64,000 bases of DNA from Aquanectria penicillioides (GCA_003415625.1 PYIU01000007.1:2728001-2792000), one strand, 5' to 3'. Positions 1 through 13,791 are shown, counted from the stretch's first letter. Translations and numbers: made by a program. The notes: a model not told the origin generated them from the letters alone.

Positions 1-3000
1 CCAATAAGAAGCTGCGACACCCACTAACTGGCCTCTGGATGACTCAAGGGTCCGACTTTGAAGAGTGGTATTCCTCTCCGAACTCAATGATTTGGTTCAC
101 AGGCATCCCCGGTGCTGGTAAATCTGTCCTGGCCGCAGCCGTGATTAGCGAATGCATCCAGCGGAATGGACCAGATCCTGATAAAGCAGTCGCATACTTC
201 TTTTGCACCTACCGGGACGAGAAAACACACAGAGATACAGGCGTATTATCGTCCCTTGCAGCACAACTCGCACTTCAAAATGAAAACGCGTATAGAATCT
301 TGGAGGATTACTACGACGAATTGCGAGCGGACCACAATCTCCCAGGAGACCCTACGACAGAAAGATTGCTTGAAATATTAGATGAAATTTGCGCTGAGTA
401 TAATCAAGTTCACTTGGTGATTGACGGACTCGACGAATGCAGCGATCAGGTTGACGCGACCCTAAGGAGCCTGATTGAGCTTTCTGGGCACCATGAATCT
501 ACCGGTATTAACATGGCTATTTTCAGTCGAGATGAATTTGGAATTCGACGCAGACTCGAGCGTCGATTCCCTTGCGTCGAGCTTGATGCCCACACAGAAG
601 ATATCCAGCAATATGTAGCCTCGGAATTGGACACCCGCATCGGTTTAGGGACTTTGAGGCTACGCGATATGAAGCTTAAAGACGACATCATGATTCGACT
701 GGTTAGTGGTGCCAAGGGAATGTAAGTGTTATGGGCGGACCCTCCTCTGCCTAGATTGGTAGGACTAATATTAGGTATAGGTTTCGGTGGGTAGCTTGTC
801 AACTGGATCATCTCTGCGAGCTTGCAACGGACAGGGCTCGCCGCGAGGCCTTGCATAAGCTGCCGCCAACCTTAGATGCTACTTATGAACGCATTCTTAC
901 TCAAGTAGAAAACTCTCCGAGGGATGTGAAATTTATTGTGCAAAGGTGCTTGAAGCTAATCGCTTCGCCCCGTTCACTCAGCCCTCGAGAAATGTGTCAA
1001 GCATTGTCACTTTGTGACGATTCAGACTACCTTGATGAAGATGAAATTCTAGAAGAAGATGACCTTCTTCAATGGTGTGGTACTTTGATTCGGATATCCA
1101 ATGAAAGGATCGAATACGCACACTATACCGTGCAGGAATTTTTACAACAAGTATGCCCTACGCACGCCAAGCTGAGTGCATACGGACTTTCCGAAGATGG
1201 AGTTTGTAAGCTTCTTGGACAGTTGTGCTTGCAGTATATAACTTTAGGAAATTACGACAAGCTACCAGAAGACACGGAGACCGAGGCTCAAAGTATCGAA
1301 ACGAGGAGCACTATCAACCCATTTTATGAGTACGCGGCAATGTACTGGCCAACGTATATACTCAAGTGCCAACAGGATGAGCAGATTTCAGAGCGTCTCC
1401 GAATTCTGTTTGATATAGAAAAGACGGCTCAATTTTGCAACTGGGCTGTTGAGTTTATAACACACTGCGAATACGATAACAAAATTTTCATCTTTGACAG
1501 GCGGGCAGATGAGAAAAAAAGTACGAACGACACAAATGAAATAATATCTGCTGTAATGAGGCCTGATTTCACGCCGCTGCATATGGCCGCAGTCTTCGGG
1601 CTGGTTGATATCTGTGACCTTCTTTTGAGGAACGGTGCGAGAATTGATGTGAGGAGTAGGTATGGAACCCCGCTACACTGCGCGGTTGGGTCTTTGATAA
1701 TTTTTATCGACTCATCCGGTTCAAGTTCTTTCCGCGACTCCATCAATGCTGTCCTTCCAAATTTCATTACAGCTCTTGCACGCCGAAGGACAGTCCAGCT
1801 ATTTCTTGGAGCGGGAGCGAATCCAAACCTGCGAGTTGTGAACCTGTTCTACTCATGTTCTATACTTTACGTCTTGCTTTTATCTTTCCTTGGCGGAGAA
1901 GACTTTCAGACCGCAGCAGATCTTCTCGAAGGGGGGCTATTCTTGAAGAAGCAAACTTGTTCTATTTCGAATCATGTTATGAGTACCTTCAAGCACATGT
2001 TCGACTTGATAGCCTGAGGAAAACACTCCGGGCAGAAAGAGCTCTTGAGAGGCTGTTGAAAATATTTGGAACACCAGATGCAGCAACTATGCTTCAATCT
2101 CAGATGCATGCCGCTACGCTCAAGTTCGCTAATGCGATAAGCCTCGACACACACCAGCAATTTATCAGAAATTGGCCAGAAGATACTGCAAGTGACGAAG
2201 AAGTCCGTAATTTCATCGTTTCTGTGATAAGAGACAATGATGCACACAGCCTTGAGCGCTTTCTCGAAACCAAACATTCCATTCTGGTCAAATCAGTTGG
2301 GTTCGAGCATTTCCCTCCAGGTTGGTCAGCACTTCACATTGCGGTGCGATGCGATTCGCTCGATGCTCTCAATGTTCTATTGAAGTTTGGTTGTGATCCA
2401 AACATGGCGGCTGATGATGGTGCGACCCCTGTTCATCTGTGTAATGTTCATGAGAGGAAGGATGAGCTTCAAGCCTTGCTACAACATGGAGCTTCCTCGC
2501 TCATGAAAAACAATAAAGATGAAACGATCTGGCATTTAAGCGCCAGTGAGGATTCGAATACAATACTGAGCATTCTCCTCAAGCTTGACCCTGACGAGAA
2601 GCATGGAGCACTCGAAATGATATCAGGCAATGGTGAGACGCCAATCTGTTTGGCGTTGGAGAAGCAATTCCTGGAACCAGCTCTTGTGATCCTACCATAT
2701 TGCAATTCAAAAAAACATTGGAAATACAACACCTCCATGTTCATAGCTGCAGCTCGTCTCGGCTCCGCTCAGATTGTGCAGAGGCTCCTGGATGTTGGGA
2801 TCGAGCCGGACAAGGTTGACAGCCCCGAAGGGTCGCCTTTGCACTTTCTGGGGGTCGAATCTAGTCCCCGTTGTATTAATTTGCTCAAAGGCCTATTCAA
2901 AATTGACCAAAGACGAGAATCGGATCATCGGACACCCTTTGAGTTGATGGTGTATCAGGCTGCTATGCGTGGGCATCAGTTGCACGAAGATGTACTCGCA

Positions 3001-6000
3001 GCCTTAATGCCGGAGATAACCCTCTCAGATCCAAAAGAGGCGACAATACTGTGGTCTTTCCTATGTTCGAACATAACTTCGTTCCTTGTTCTACCCCAAT
3101 ATGACCCAGAATGGGTGGCCTGTTTGTTCCAATATCTCATGAATCTAGGTGTTTCGAGATTGTACGAACAAGACAATCAAGAAAGCTCCTTGAGTCCCTT
3201 ACTAAAGATGTTTTCCATGCTGGTTTCTAATAGATTCCCGAGATTAGACATTGACGCGGATGGAGACATTTTGGGACTCGCCAGTGAGATGTATCTGTTT
3301 GCAGCTTGGAACCGCTTCTCGGAGGTTGTGATGCGTCTTGCTCATGACACAGAGATGTGGCCGGAGTTGATCTCAAATCCTGCTACCATCCGACTTTTAT
3401 GTGAGGCTATTATTCACCAAGACCATGGTATAATAACCTTGCTAGTTGGAAAGGGAGTCAACGTACACTCCAGAACACACCAGTTCTCTCCCATTGAATA
3501 TGCTGCATTCCCACAAGTGGTCACAGATCGGGAAATGTTCGAGTTACTTCTGAAAAATTCTGACGTGAAGAAGCTGAACGATGGAAACAACAATATTTTC
3601 GGACTGGGAATAGTCCATTTCACCGCGAGAAAAGGTGGCGAGGAAGGACCTGTCTGGAAGCTGCAACTATTACTTCGAGCAGGCGTTGACTGCAATAAGC
3701 CACAGTCTGCCAGAGTCCACAGTCCTCTTGTGCATCATATTATGTGTAGATCCATCAACACTGCCGAAGTCCTTCTTGACCACGGAGCCGACCCCTGGAT
3801 ATCAGATTCATTTACTCGAAATGCCCCATTGGCAGCGATTGAATCCAACACCATGTCTATCTTGGAAAAGATTTGGCAGCTATCGAAGACCGAGCCATCT
3901 GCTTTAACTTGGGGGCGTCCATGGAGCCAAGTCATCAATGATCAGATGTTTTCTGGTGGCAATGCCCTCCACTATGCCGCGAGGTTTGGGAATATTGACG
4001 CGCTAGCCTTTTACGACGCCCAGGCTATCCTCTGCGACATTGAGTCAACGGACAGTGATCTTCATACTCCTATGCATTACGCAGCTCGCTTTGGGCACAA
4101 ACGAGTCATAGAATATTTAGTTAGCAAAGGAGGAAATGTCAATGCGGAAGAGCGTCGTGGTATAACCCCTTTGCAGTACGCGGCCTACTTTGGCAACGCT
4201 GATACGGCCGAATCTCTGCTCGAATATGGGGCGAAAGAAACTGCCTCTTCATGGCTAGGCAACCCTCTCTTATGCGCCTACAGAAGTGGCCAGCGCCGAG
4301 TTATTGATTTGTTTGAATCGCGCCAACAGAGTGCCGATTCTGAAGTAATCACTCATCCTCTGGCGGTAAGGCATATGACGTCTGCTCTCACCACGGCTAT
4401 TTGGGACAACGATCTCCAAACATGCCAAAGGCTTTTGGAGCTAGGCTGTAAATTGGACGTTGAATTGATAGACGAGGAAGGATTGACACCTCTAATGTTT
4501 GCAATCCTTAAAAAGAGAAATGTTAAAGTTGTGGAATGGCTTGTTCAAAATGGTGCGATCGTCTCGACCGAATTCGCTGTACCAACAACATGTCGGTTCT
4601 ATACAGCACTTGAGGCAGCTATTTCGCAACCTAGACTTAACGGCATACTGCCGAAACTGGCTAATGCATATTTTGAGGAAGGGAGCGATTTACTTCGGCT
4701 ACCGCGAAGTCCTCTACACATTGCGTTATATGATAAAAATCTTGAAGGGCTGAAAATACTCCTTAGCATTATGGCAGACAGGTACAAGGCGGATGAGCAC
4801 TTGAGGTGAGTGAATAAGAATAAAGGGATGAATGCTTATGAGACTGAGCACAAGTCTGACTAAGTGGCGTCATAGGAATGGACCTGATAGCCCTTCGGCA
4901 ATTTCGGCAAGTTTTGCGGAGAAACGGGGCATGCTTGAGTGTCTTGTTAACCAGGGAGATCGAGGCGATAATGATTGCACACCTCTTCATATTGCTGCCA
5001 TGGACAATGATATTAAGTCTTCAAAAGCCCTCATTGATACTATGGCAGACATAGAAGCATTAAATGCCAACAATGCCACGCCTCTTTATGAAGCAATCTG
5101 TGTCGGCTCGGATGCCGTCACCGAGCTTTTGCTCAAGTCAGGGGCGCGCTCAGATACATCAACTGTCGTTGGTCAAACGCCCCTTTTGCTCGCTTGCGTG
5201 GGAGGGACATGGAAGACAATTGAGACTGTTATGAATAACACTGCCTGGAAACCATTGAGCGATCGCTTTGGCGAGAATCTTTTAGGTACGGTTCTCAGAA
5301 ACCCGCACCTAGATGTTCGGCCCTTCCAGCATTTCTTAGAGAAGGGGATCGATTTGCATCAACCGAATCAACAAGGAGTGTCGCCAATTCATCTACTTTT
5401 AACCCACAGCTCCCGAACCTATCTGAGGGCAGTTCTTCACAAAGATCCATCGCTGTTGCGGGCCAGAGATGTGAAATGGCCTCCAGCATTTTGGGCTTAT
5501 CTTCGGCAACGACCTACGAGGGTGGTATTCAATCTATCCAAAACCCTGTACGCCATTCGTCTTTACCTAGGCGAGGAGGAACTGCGAAGCATATCCGACC
5601 TATCAAACCCGGGCAATCATAGTATATTTTGTGATGCTGCATGCTGGGGCGTTGTAGAAATAGTCGACAACTTCCTTAGGATATGTGCTGATCTAGAACA
5701 CTCATGCGAGAAACACGGAACACCACTCCTAGCCGCAGCTTCGCATCGGCACCTAAGGATGGTCAAGTTCCTTGTTCGGAAAGGTGCCAAAGTGCCTTAC
5801 GAGATGGATGGGTTCCGAAAATGGGGAATCACCTCCAAAAATGGTTGTCAGAAGATCATAAATTGGCTACTGGTGGGGAGGTACATCGATCAGAGAAAGC
5901 TGACATCGGGGATGGTTAACTTGGATAAGGAAACCACAAGCTGGTCGGGACCAGTGTCTGTCAGAGTACCATTGAAATGGGAAGGGAGGCGACGGAACTT

Positions 6001-6082
6001 TGAGACTGTAAAAGAATACGCTGTTAGACTTGGAGTTATTCGCAAGCTTCTTGGTGGGCAGATTGTATCCCCAGTTTCATGA
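1..6082 (+). CDS. NACHT-ankyrin repeat protein (NLR-like), 5' truncated
   Basis: Fungal NOD-like receptor: a NACHT NTPase followed by a long ankyrin array, a class linked to heterokaryon incompatibility and non-self recognition (family knowledge). The frame is open to base 1 and reads HPLTGLW before the first ATG (39), as in internal parts of such proteins, so the true start and effector domain lie left of the window. Seen: Walker A GIPGAGKS (near 105-130), Walker B-like LVIDGLDEC (near 415-440), and ankyrin signatures such as TPLHMAA, HYAARFGH and TPLHIAAMD. Introns read directly: 722-780 (restores GMFRWVACQLD) and 4806-4875 (GTGAGT...CTGAC...TAG). Between about 1950 and 2080 the frame shifts once; I see no clearly canonical intron there (1983-2077 is phase-compatible), so this is an unrecognised intron or a frameshift. 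Stop TGA at 6080-6082. Family call firm; integrity uncertain. Confidence 0.88.
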
Positions 6083-6923
6083 ATGTCAGGCAAACCAGGA
6101 CGACATAGTTTTGACAAGGGGCAACGATGGCCTTTAGTCGAGCCCAAGGCTTCACCTTTGGGGACTCGAATAGTTACGATGAGTAGCTAATTTTTGTTTT
6201 AAAGTAAGACTGAGAACTTGACCGAAGCAGATGTGTCAATGACAACTAGCAGTGGGAAAAGTCTCGTTGAGCGACTTTTCAGTTTCCGCTGGAAATATGA
6301 AATTGCATATGCCATCCGTCTGTGACACTCCTTACTCCTCAGTATTAAGGCCAACAAACAGATTGCTAATGGTCCCTTTGTGACATAGGTAATTCGGCCA
6401 ATACTCACTTGGGAAGCAATTTTATGAATTGGATGATTCGATGCGTCAAGCTTCCTAGAGGGTGGCGCAGCAGTCAAGATTGCATGGGTTTCGCATATTC
6501 CATGGTGTCAGCCGATAGCGAGGACTGATAAGTCGACAGGTCGGAGTAATGGACCACACCCACACTCGATTCGAGGGGACGCATGTGGAACGCCCTTGCT
6601 TGACAGCAGTTGTCTAGGATCTATGAATAGACAGGTGGAGAGCCATTCTGGACTCGCCTTTCCTGTCTTGTTAGGTGATATGGGTTTGGGGCCACAAAAG
6701 TGCCCCGCGTCGCGATCTGCTTACTGGAGAGAAGCTCCGGCGGAGTTTCGGAGTGCATCCTAATTCGGAAATGGGGCTGGCGCAGATGAACATTGGCTGG
6801 GTATATTACCACAAGCTGCGTCGTCCAGGTTGATAAGTTGCTACAGGCACGTATCCTTTGTTGGTTTTAGTTGCATCGTGAACTTCTGTTGCCTTTTTAT
6901 TGATCAGCTCGAGTCCAATCAAC
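6083..6923. other. Intergenic region
   Basis: No convincing coding frame, RNA gene or repeat seen. It holds the 3' flank of the NLR gene and the promoter of the following small zinc protein. Confidence 0.5.
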
Positions 6924-7506
6924 ATGGCCACCACCGGGACCAAACCCTCGCAAACGTACGAGGCTGGATGCCACTGCGGCTTCATCAGCCTTTCAGTTAC
7001 GCTGTCGCCGCCCCTCCCTGAGTACGTGATCACACAATGCAACTGCTCTATCTGCCACCAGGCAGGCTACCTTCTGGTTTGTGAGTAATAGTTAATTCTG
7101 CACTGCAGAATATTTGACCTACTGGGGAATTCCAACTTATACCACTCTTTAGACCCGCCTTACAAGCAGGTAACTTGGCATCACGAGTCCGATACCCGCG
7201 TAGCGCGCTACAAGTTTAACACCAAGACTCGCGATCACATGTTCTGTCCCAAGTGCGGCGTCAGCATCGGGATTGACTTTCACCAGAAGGAAGAAAAGAC
7301 ATACGGAATTAGCGTGAGTGGAATTGGGCGTTCTATTGCGACTATCGCTGAGGATTCATAAACAGGCTCGACAGTTTAGGGACATTGATCTAGACTCGTT
7401 GAACTACCGCAAGTTCGACGGAGTGCATACGATGAACCCCCCAGTCAACCTATCTGGAAAGCAGGTCAATGCAGAGACGGGAGATGAAATTACTGCCGAC
7501 AACTGA
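6924..7506 (+). CDS. GFA/CENP-V-type zinc-binding protein
   Basis: Small protein of the glutathione-dependent formaldehyde-activating (GFA)/CENP-V fold. Exons 6924-7080, 7153-7313 and 7366-7506 (152 aa). Introns 7081-7152 (GTGAGT...TTTAG) and 7314-7365 (GTGAGT...ACAG) keep the frame. The zinc-ligand pattern is complete: GCHCG near the N-terminus, CNCSIC about 25 residues later, and CPKCGVSIG in the second exon. The length matches other fungal GFA proteins. Family members bind a structural Zn2+ and sometimes a catalytic Zn2+; true glutathione/formaldehyde chemistry is unproven for most fungal paralogs, so the substrate is unknown. The ATG at 6924 is the first one followed by the conserved Cys cluster. 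No operon-like context; flanking genes are unrelated. Confidence 0.9.
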
Positions 7507-8449
7507 AAGATTTAAGCATAGTGACCGTTTTGTAAGGGGGGCGTTGGCTGGGGTAGATGGGAAGTGGTTACATTGACGTGGTGCACTGTGGTTGAGTCGC
7601 CCGATGGGGGCAGAGGGAACATTCAAGTCTCACAGCTCGGCCCAATTGCTGATGCCTTCGGCAGGAAGAGCTAGAGGATTTATGGCTAGACTTTTTGTGG
7701 TCATCGCGAGGCGCAGAGTTGGGACATGATACGGATACACGACCAAGCCATTTACGCATGCCGTGGGAATGAGGTGATGATCTTCCACCGTGGCAATCCT
7801 TGTCTGGGCATCAACGTCTCATGATTGACATGGGCCCGGCCTAGTCATCGCCTCGTATTTCCCATCTTCATTTCCTATCCGCACACAAATCTTGGATGCG
7901 CAGAATTTATTCCTTAATTTAGATACTGAGCCAATTTTGTCGATGTTTTCTCGCTGGCCTGAATGTTGGAGCGTGCGACATCATCTCTCGCTTCAATCCG
8001 CGACGTAGACGGAGGTGAATCTCAGTGAAGTGCACTGAACGACCAGCTAATGTGCGGGTGCTAACCAGAGGCAAAACCGCCTGGAGCGAGTCCCCACCCA
8101 CTACACGCCGCCTCTAAGCTCATCCCACGCTGATCATTCCGTTCCAAGATTAGCGCACGCTCCCTAGCCCAGCTTCCCAGTGTTTGCCTGATACAGAACG
8201 ACAATAATCGACGTCATCGACCTTGCAACTTGGTTTGGATGCTGATGAGCTCGATTGTCGGCAACAGCCGTGCCCAATGAATCAAAATGATGTAGGACTT
8301 TCTTAGCTATAATTGTATTTACGCCCTGCCTCCTGCTCTCCTCTCGGTTTCTTGTCTTCTTCACTTCATCCTCGACTTGGAAACTCTAAGGACGCTTCGG
8401 CTCGGCTTGGAGGTGGGCCGCCATACGCCTCAATCACACGTCCCCCAAT
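7507..8449. other. Intergenic region with pyrimidine-rich promoter
   Basis: No coding frame supported. The last 120 bases before the next ATG contain CT-rich tracts (8336-8365), a usual feature of fungal promoters upstream of transcription starts. Confidence 0.45.
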
Positions 8450-11400
8450 ATGAACTTCGAGGAGACTGTTGTGCCCTCGGGCGGTCAACACTATAGCGGA
8501 CAGAACCGGGTTCCTAACATTCAGCAATTTGTAGCACAGCTAGATCGCGAAAAGAAGGAGCGCGATGCTGCCATTGACGCCGATCTGAAGCGAAATAAGC
8601 ACCGTGGTGAGGCCAAGGATCATACCAACGACGCCGACTTTGCGAAGAAAGACTACCGCAAGGCGCGAGACCCGGTGACAGGAAAAGACGTGTACATTAG
8701 AGATGCGGATCTCGATTTTGCCGAAGCTGTCGATAATCCTCATGTGAGCTCAAGTGACGGATCAAACGAAGGACACTGCTAACGCCTGGGTTAAGTTATC
8801 GATTCCCAATGGGAACCTGGGGAAACCTGCAACAGTTGCAACCTCATCAAAGCAATCGGGCGAAGAATACCGTCATGCACAAGACGTCACAGCTCCGCCG
8901 GACCCCGTCCAGGAGGGCGCCACGTCCGATGTTCCCATTCGCAGCGAAAAGACATCGGTCTTGTTCTTCAAGACACCATCAGTCAGCTATGAGCCCATGT
9001 TCTCTGTCCTTGAGCAGCGTGCAAATGTACTCTGCATTGGAATATTTGTTGCTATTGTGTTCCTGGGGAGAATCTTTGGCGGGTACTTGCTGGGTCTCAT
9101 CCCATTGGCCTTTTGCGTTGCTTCCGGTGTCTTTCTCTGGGCTAAGGACCTGATCCGCCAAGGGCGAGACTTGGAATGGGCCAGTGAACAAGAACGAGGC
9201 GAAACGGCGACAACAAATCTGATCCCAGAGTCAGTTGAGTGGATGAACACTATGCTGGGGATCATGTGGGGTCTTATTAACCCAGAAATGTTTGCGGCTG
9301 TCGCGGATACGTGAGTTCAGGGTGTTGAAGTTGTTCAATACAAACGCTAATTGTAAGCAGGCTTGAGGACGTTATGGCGGCATCCGTTCCCGGAGTCATT
9401 GAAAATGTTCGCGTGGCAGATATTTCACAGGGAAATAACCCAATCCGAATTCTTAACATGCGAGCATTGCCCGATTCGCATGTCCAGGATATCAAGGACG
9501 AGCTGCATCGCCAAAACCAACAGAACACTGACCCCGATGAGCTTGCCGCCAATGAGCAGGCAGGTTCCTTTTACAACTTAGAGGTTTCCGTCGCATACCA
9601 TGCGAAACCCTCTGGAGAGGACATTGCGTCGAAAGCACGCAACATGGGCATGCAACTGGTTTTCTACCTTGGAATCAAGGGACTCTTCGGCGTCCCCTTG
9701 CCCATCTGGGTTGAGCTTGTTGGCTTGGTAGCCACAGCCCGAATTCGTCTTCAACTGACTCCCGATCCTCCATTCCTCAAGACTATGACATTTACCCTGA
9801 TGGGCCTTCCCAAAGTCCAGGCAGGATGCACCCCCATGATAGAAAAGGGAGTTAATATTCTCAACTTGCCTCTCATCTCAAACTTCGTTAACTGGGCCAT
9901 TGGCGCAGCAGCATCAATGTACGTTGCCCCAAAGAGCATGACACTAGACTTGAGCAAAATGCTCCAAGGAGACGACATCAAGAAGGAGACACTGGCTCTT
10001 GGTGTTTTGTTCATCAGAATCCATAAAGCTGTTGGTCTCAGCAAGCAGGACCAGCGCGGGAGCAAAGGAGGCGGATCAGACCCATACATCACCATCAGCT
10101 GGAGCAAATTCTCCAAGCCTCAATTTTGTACACGCGTGATCCAAGATGATCTTAACCCTGTCTTTGAAGAGAGTTGCGGTCTGTTGGTCACTGCAGATCT
10201 TCTCAAGGCCGATGAACAGCTTTCTGTTGAACTTTGGGACAGCGATCGCTCCTCCGCTGACGACGTGGTCGGAAAAATCGAGCTCAGTATCCAGAAGCTT
10301 ATTCAGCATCCTGGAAAGATGTTCCCTCAGGTCTCAAAGTTGAGGGGAGTCAAAGCGGACAGTGAGATGCCGGGCGAATTGTTCTGGGAAGTTGGCTTCT
10401 TTGGTAAAACCCAGTTCCGCAAGGCACTCCGTACAGATGGCAGGGACCTTAGTCTTCCTAAAGAGCTCAGTGATAAGCCCGAGCTTCAGGAAGAGAAAGG
10501 TACCATCGAATCAAAGGAAGAAGATGCTGTCATTCACACACCACCTGACCCTCTCTGGCCTTCGGGCATTCTCAGTATTGTCGTTCACCAAATTGTTGGC
10601 CTGGAGCTGGCTAACATCAAGGGGTCCAATGGCAAGCGGAAGGGTCGGGAATACGAGCCGGCTAGACCTGAGGCTGGTCCGGTAAAGGAAGAACAATCCA
10701 AGACATTGCCTAGTTCCTACTGCACAATATTGGTTAATGACGATTTGGTGTACAAAACTCGAACCAAGGTTGTCTCGTCGCAGCCAATCTTCAATGCTGG
10801 AACTGAAAAGTTCATTCGAGATTGGAGATCCTGCATTGTTACAGTTGCAGTCCGTGACTCGCGGAACCGACAGCATGATCCGATCGTTGGGCTCGTGCCG
10901 CTGAAGCTCACTGACATTTTGCTAACAAGCAGCGAGTCTACCAGGTGGTACCCTCTAGATGGAGGTATCGGTTTCGGGCGGGTTCGCATCTCGATCCTAT
11001 TCCGCTCCGTGGAGCTCCGCTTGCCACCCCCTCAGCTTGGCTGGGATATTGGTACCTTTGAATTTCTCTCCGATACCATTATGGCGAGCGAGTATGCACC
11101 CTCAGAAAAGGCCAGGCTCAGATTGCGAACTGGAGGCTCCTCAGCCAATGTCGGAAAATCTACTTCGTCTCGCGAAGGTGATGGCATGAAGTTCGACATC
11201 AGCAGTCCGGATGGAAGTCACAAGCTACGTCTCCCTGTCCGCCACCGGTATTCATCTCCCATTTTCATTGAGTTCTACCCTGCTGGCAAGCGAAGCCCTA
11301 ACGCATTTGCTGCTTTGTGGTTGTTGGAGCTGGTTGATGGAGAAGAACAAGATTTCGATATTCCAATATGGAAGTGTAACAACAGCTTGCGACTGTCACA

Positions 11401-12175
11401 GAACTACATCACGGAGAATAATTTCCAGTCGATTCCGGACATTGATATCACCCAGATTGGTCGAGTAAGATTCCGAGGCCGATTTTCTGCTGGGACCGAT
11501 TCCGATCACATCAAATTTGTCAGTTCCAACGACACCCGCGAGACCATTGAAACCTGGGAAGCATGTTATGCCGAGGGCGTTCGCCAGCAAGAAGTCCGCG
11601 CCGAAATCCCTGAAGTGATTCAAAAGCTTCATGACAAGTCATTGACTCAGGGTCGTGACGTTCTTGCCCAAGCCAATCAGAAGGACAAGGACAAATGGTT
11701 AGCAAAGGACGGCACTGACTGGTCCGGGGCTTTTGGACAAGACCCGTCAGTTCTGATGGGCAAGCAAGACAGTGCAACAGAAGAAAGCGAAGAATACGAC
11801 GATTTTGACGAGGACGGTGATCACGGTGACGATGATGATGACGATGATGACCCAGATCTCGGGATCAAGGACGCAGATACGGATCCTTCGGTTCCGTCTG
11901 AAGACGGCCGCGGATCCTTGGACAGCCACGCTACCGGTACATCAATAACCTCACAGAACAGCAGTGGAAGTACCAGCAGCAAGAACCCGATCAAAAAGTA
12001 CAAGGAGTACAAGGAGAGAAGCCGAGACCTCCATCGAAAGCATCGAGGACTGATGCAATGGCGACCTATGAGGAACGTGCAGTTTGCCAAGAATGAGGCG
12101 ATGTTCGCCGTACGCAAAGTCCGAAACCTAGGAGCCTTAGATGGTAGAAAGCCAGACGTTGAGACAGAAGTCTAG
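8450..12175 (+). CDS. SMP/C2-domain membrane-contact protein (Mug190/tricalbin-like)
   Basis: Predicted ER-anchored lipid-transfer/tether protein. Exons 8450-8743, 8796-9310 and 9361-12175 (1,207 aa). The N-terminus is charged; a hydrophobic hairpin (LCIGIFVAIVFLG and GYLLGLIPLAFCV, about residues 195-235) anchors it in membrane. An SMP-like region follows (ESVEWMNTMLG, GLINPEMF, then VELVGLVATARIRLQL). Next come two C2 domains: the first around GSDPYITISW and DDLNPVFEE, the second around YCTILVNDDLVYKTRT. The C-terminus is acidic (Asp/Glu run near 11800-11880) then basic. Intron 1 ends with an AAG acceptor (8793-8795) after a CTAAC branch site; intron 2 is standard. Tricalbins and extended synaptotagmins bridge ER and plasma membrane; by family this protein should do likewise. 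Mug190 is the S. pombe relative. Confidence 0.9.
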
Positions 12176-12534
12176 AATGCATGATTCAATTGGGAGGTTT
12201 GGCGTTTGGAGGGTTGACTTTTTGGCTATTGGGAGTCCACAGATTGATGAGCAACGTATGGACGGTGCATGATGTTTTCGCTGCTTTGCGAACGGCTGCG
12301 TTCAATGAAATGCTGTGTATATTTCCCCTCCTTTACTTCCAATAGTTGTTAGTCAATTGTGTTTATCTTAAACAACACCTGAGACCTGATTGGTGAACTC
12401 TGTTCACGTCCATGCAGTGATACGAGTGTAGACTGAGTGATAGGGGATAAAAACAATATAAATTACTATTCTCAAATGGTGATTTTCATCGCGCGCTTCA
12501 GTGCAGCGGACCTATGTCGCATCTGATCGCACTG
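12176..12534. other. Convergent 3' intergenic region
   Basis: Short AT-rich stretch between the 3' ends of two convergent genes; nothing coding seen. Confidence 0.4.
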
Positions 12535-13577
12535 CTATCGGCGACTTGGATTTTTTGTTGCCCGAGACCCTCCTCTCCTGTTTGCCTGCTTCTCAGGTAT
12601 CATCATGTTAATCAATTCGTTGAAGAGCCCAAATAACAAGCAAATACTCAGTGTTTGCCCGAATGACCAATCTGAATTGTCCACGAGCCCACTGTTCTTG
12701 GAAATTCTTTCCTCAAGGGTCGCGATGATGTAAACAGTAACCGCGAGATACAACAGGATATTCCTTACTCTTTGATATTTGTTTTCTTTGGCATGTTTGA
12801 ACCGAGAATACCACTTTGATCTAGAATTTTGTGGCCATTCAATAACCATAGTTGTGGTTGTAGTGAGGATGGACGTAGTTGTGAGCAGGGCGAACATCGA
12901 CAGCAGAACCCAGCAGAAAACTTTGCTTGTCGCGTCAAACGAGTTGCCGAAAACAACATATTGAGTTCAAGGATATTTTACAACTTTCTCGATTACGGAG
13001 TTGTAGCGCTTCAACCCAAACAAAGAAGCTGAAAATGCCAAATACAATATACAACACATAATTGAAGACGTAGTCGAACAGATTTCTCGCACAGCCGTTG
13101 CTGAGGTGGGTTCGACGTGTCACCAAACTGATGCCTAGAAGGGCTAGGAAATGGAGCAGCACAATGGAATCAAATAAAGCTAATCGAGAATTAAATCCTT
13201 TGAACAAGGCAGTCCAAATGAGCGTCACACTCTGGACGTTGACCATGGTGGCGACGCTCTTTTCGGAAACCCTCAGCCTTCTCATTCTTCTTTTCACTTA
13301 GTAGGTAAAAGATGTAACCGAGGATTCGACCGACGAGGCAAAGAGCGTAGATAGATATTCGGACTTATCGCAGAGGATCAGCAATCATTATCTCAATGAC
13401 CGAAACATTACCAAACGTACCCCAAGTCCACTCACGTCCGGGTTAACTGTGGTGGCGCAGCTTAGCGACGGAATATCGGCCCAAGGGAAGCAAGAAGGGA
13501 TGGGGAAGAGAAAGGGAGGGAGGAAAGTTCGAAAGGATGGAGGCTTTGGATATGAGAACACGGCTTGCTTGGCATGG
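12535..13577 (-). CDS. Hypothetical fungal multi-pass membrane protein
   Basis: Minus-strand gene model in pieces. An upstream exon near 13577-13430 ends with NPDVSGLGVR, a motif I associate with a family of fungal integral membrane proteins. A middle exon carries TM segments (LFDSIVLLHFLALLGIS, YVFNYVLYIVFGIFSFFVW). An intron at 12921-12981 joins it in frame to CWVLLSMFALLTTT, then RNILLYLAVTVYIIATLEE and DWSFGQTLSICLLFGL. About five to seven TM helices in total. The 5' junctions near 13390-13410 and 13280-13300 could not be resolved with canonical splice sites, and no in-frame ATG is obvious, so the start is approximate and the gene may be damaged. Function unknown. It diverges from the gene starting at 13792. 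Confidence 0.5.
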
Positions 13578-13791
13578 ATAGCCCTGCACACGCAGCCTGA
13601 TTTAGCAGTGTCCTTGTGAAGATATCAGGCTCCAGAATCCCGAGCCTCGTGAAGCTGAATCCTCCCTAGTGATTTTCATCCGAAAAGGGTTCAATATTAC
13701 GTGTCTTGTGACACAAAGATAGTTTTCTTTCTCTTGAGTCACTAGTTCTCATTTCCTCACCACAAGCAAACTTTGTCAGGTCTCAATAATT

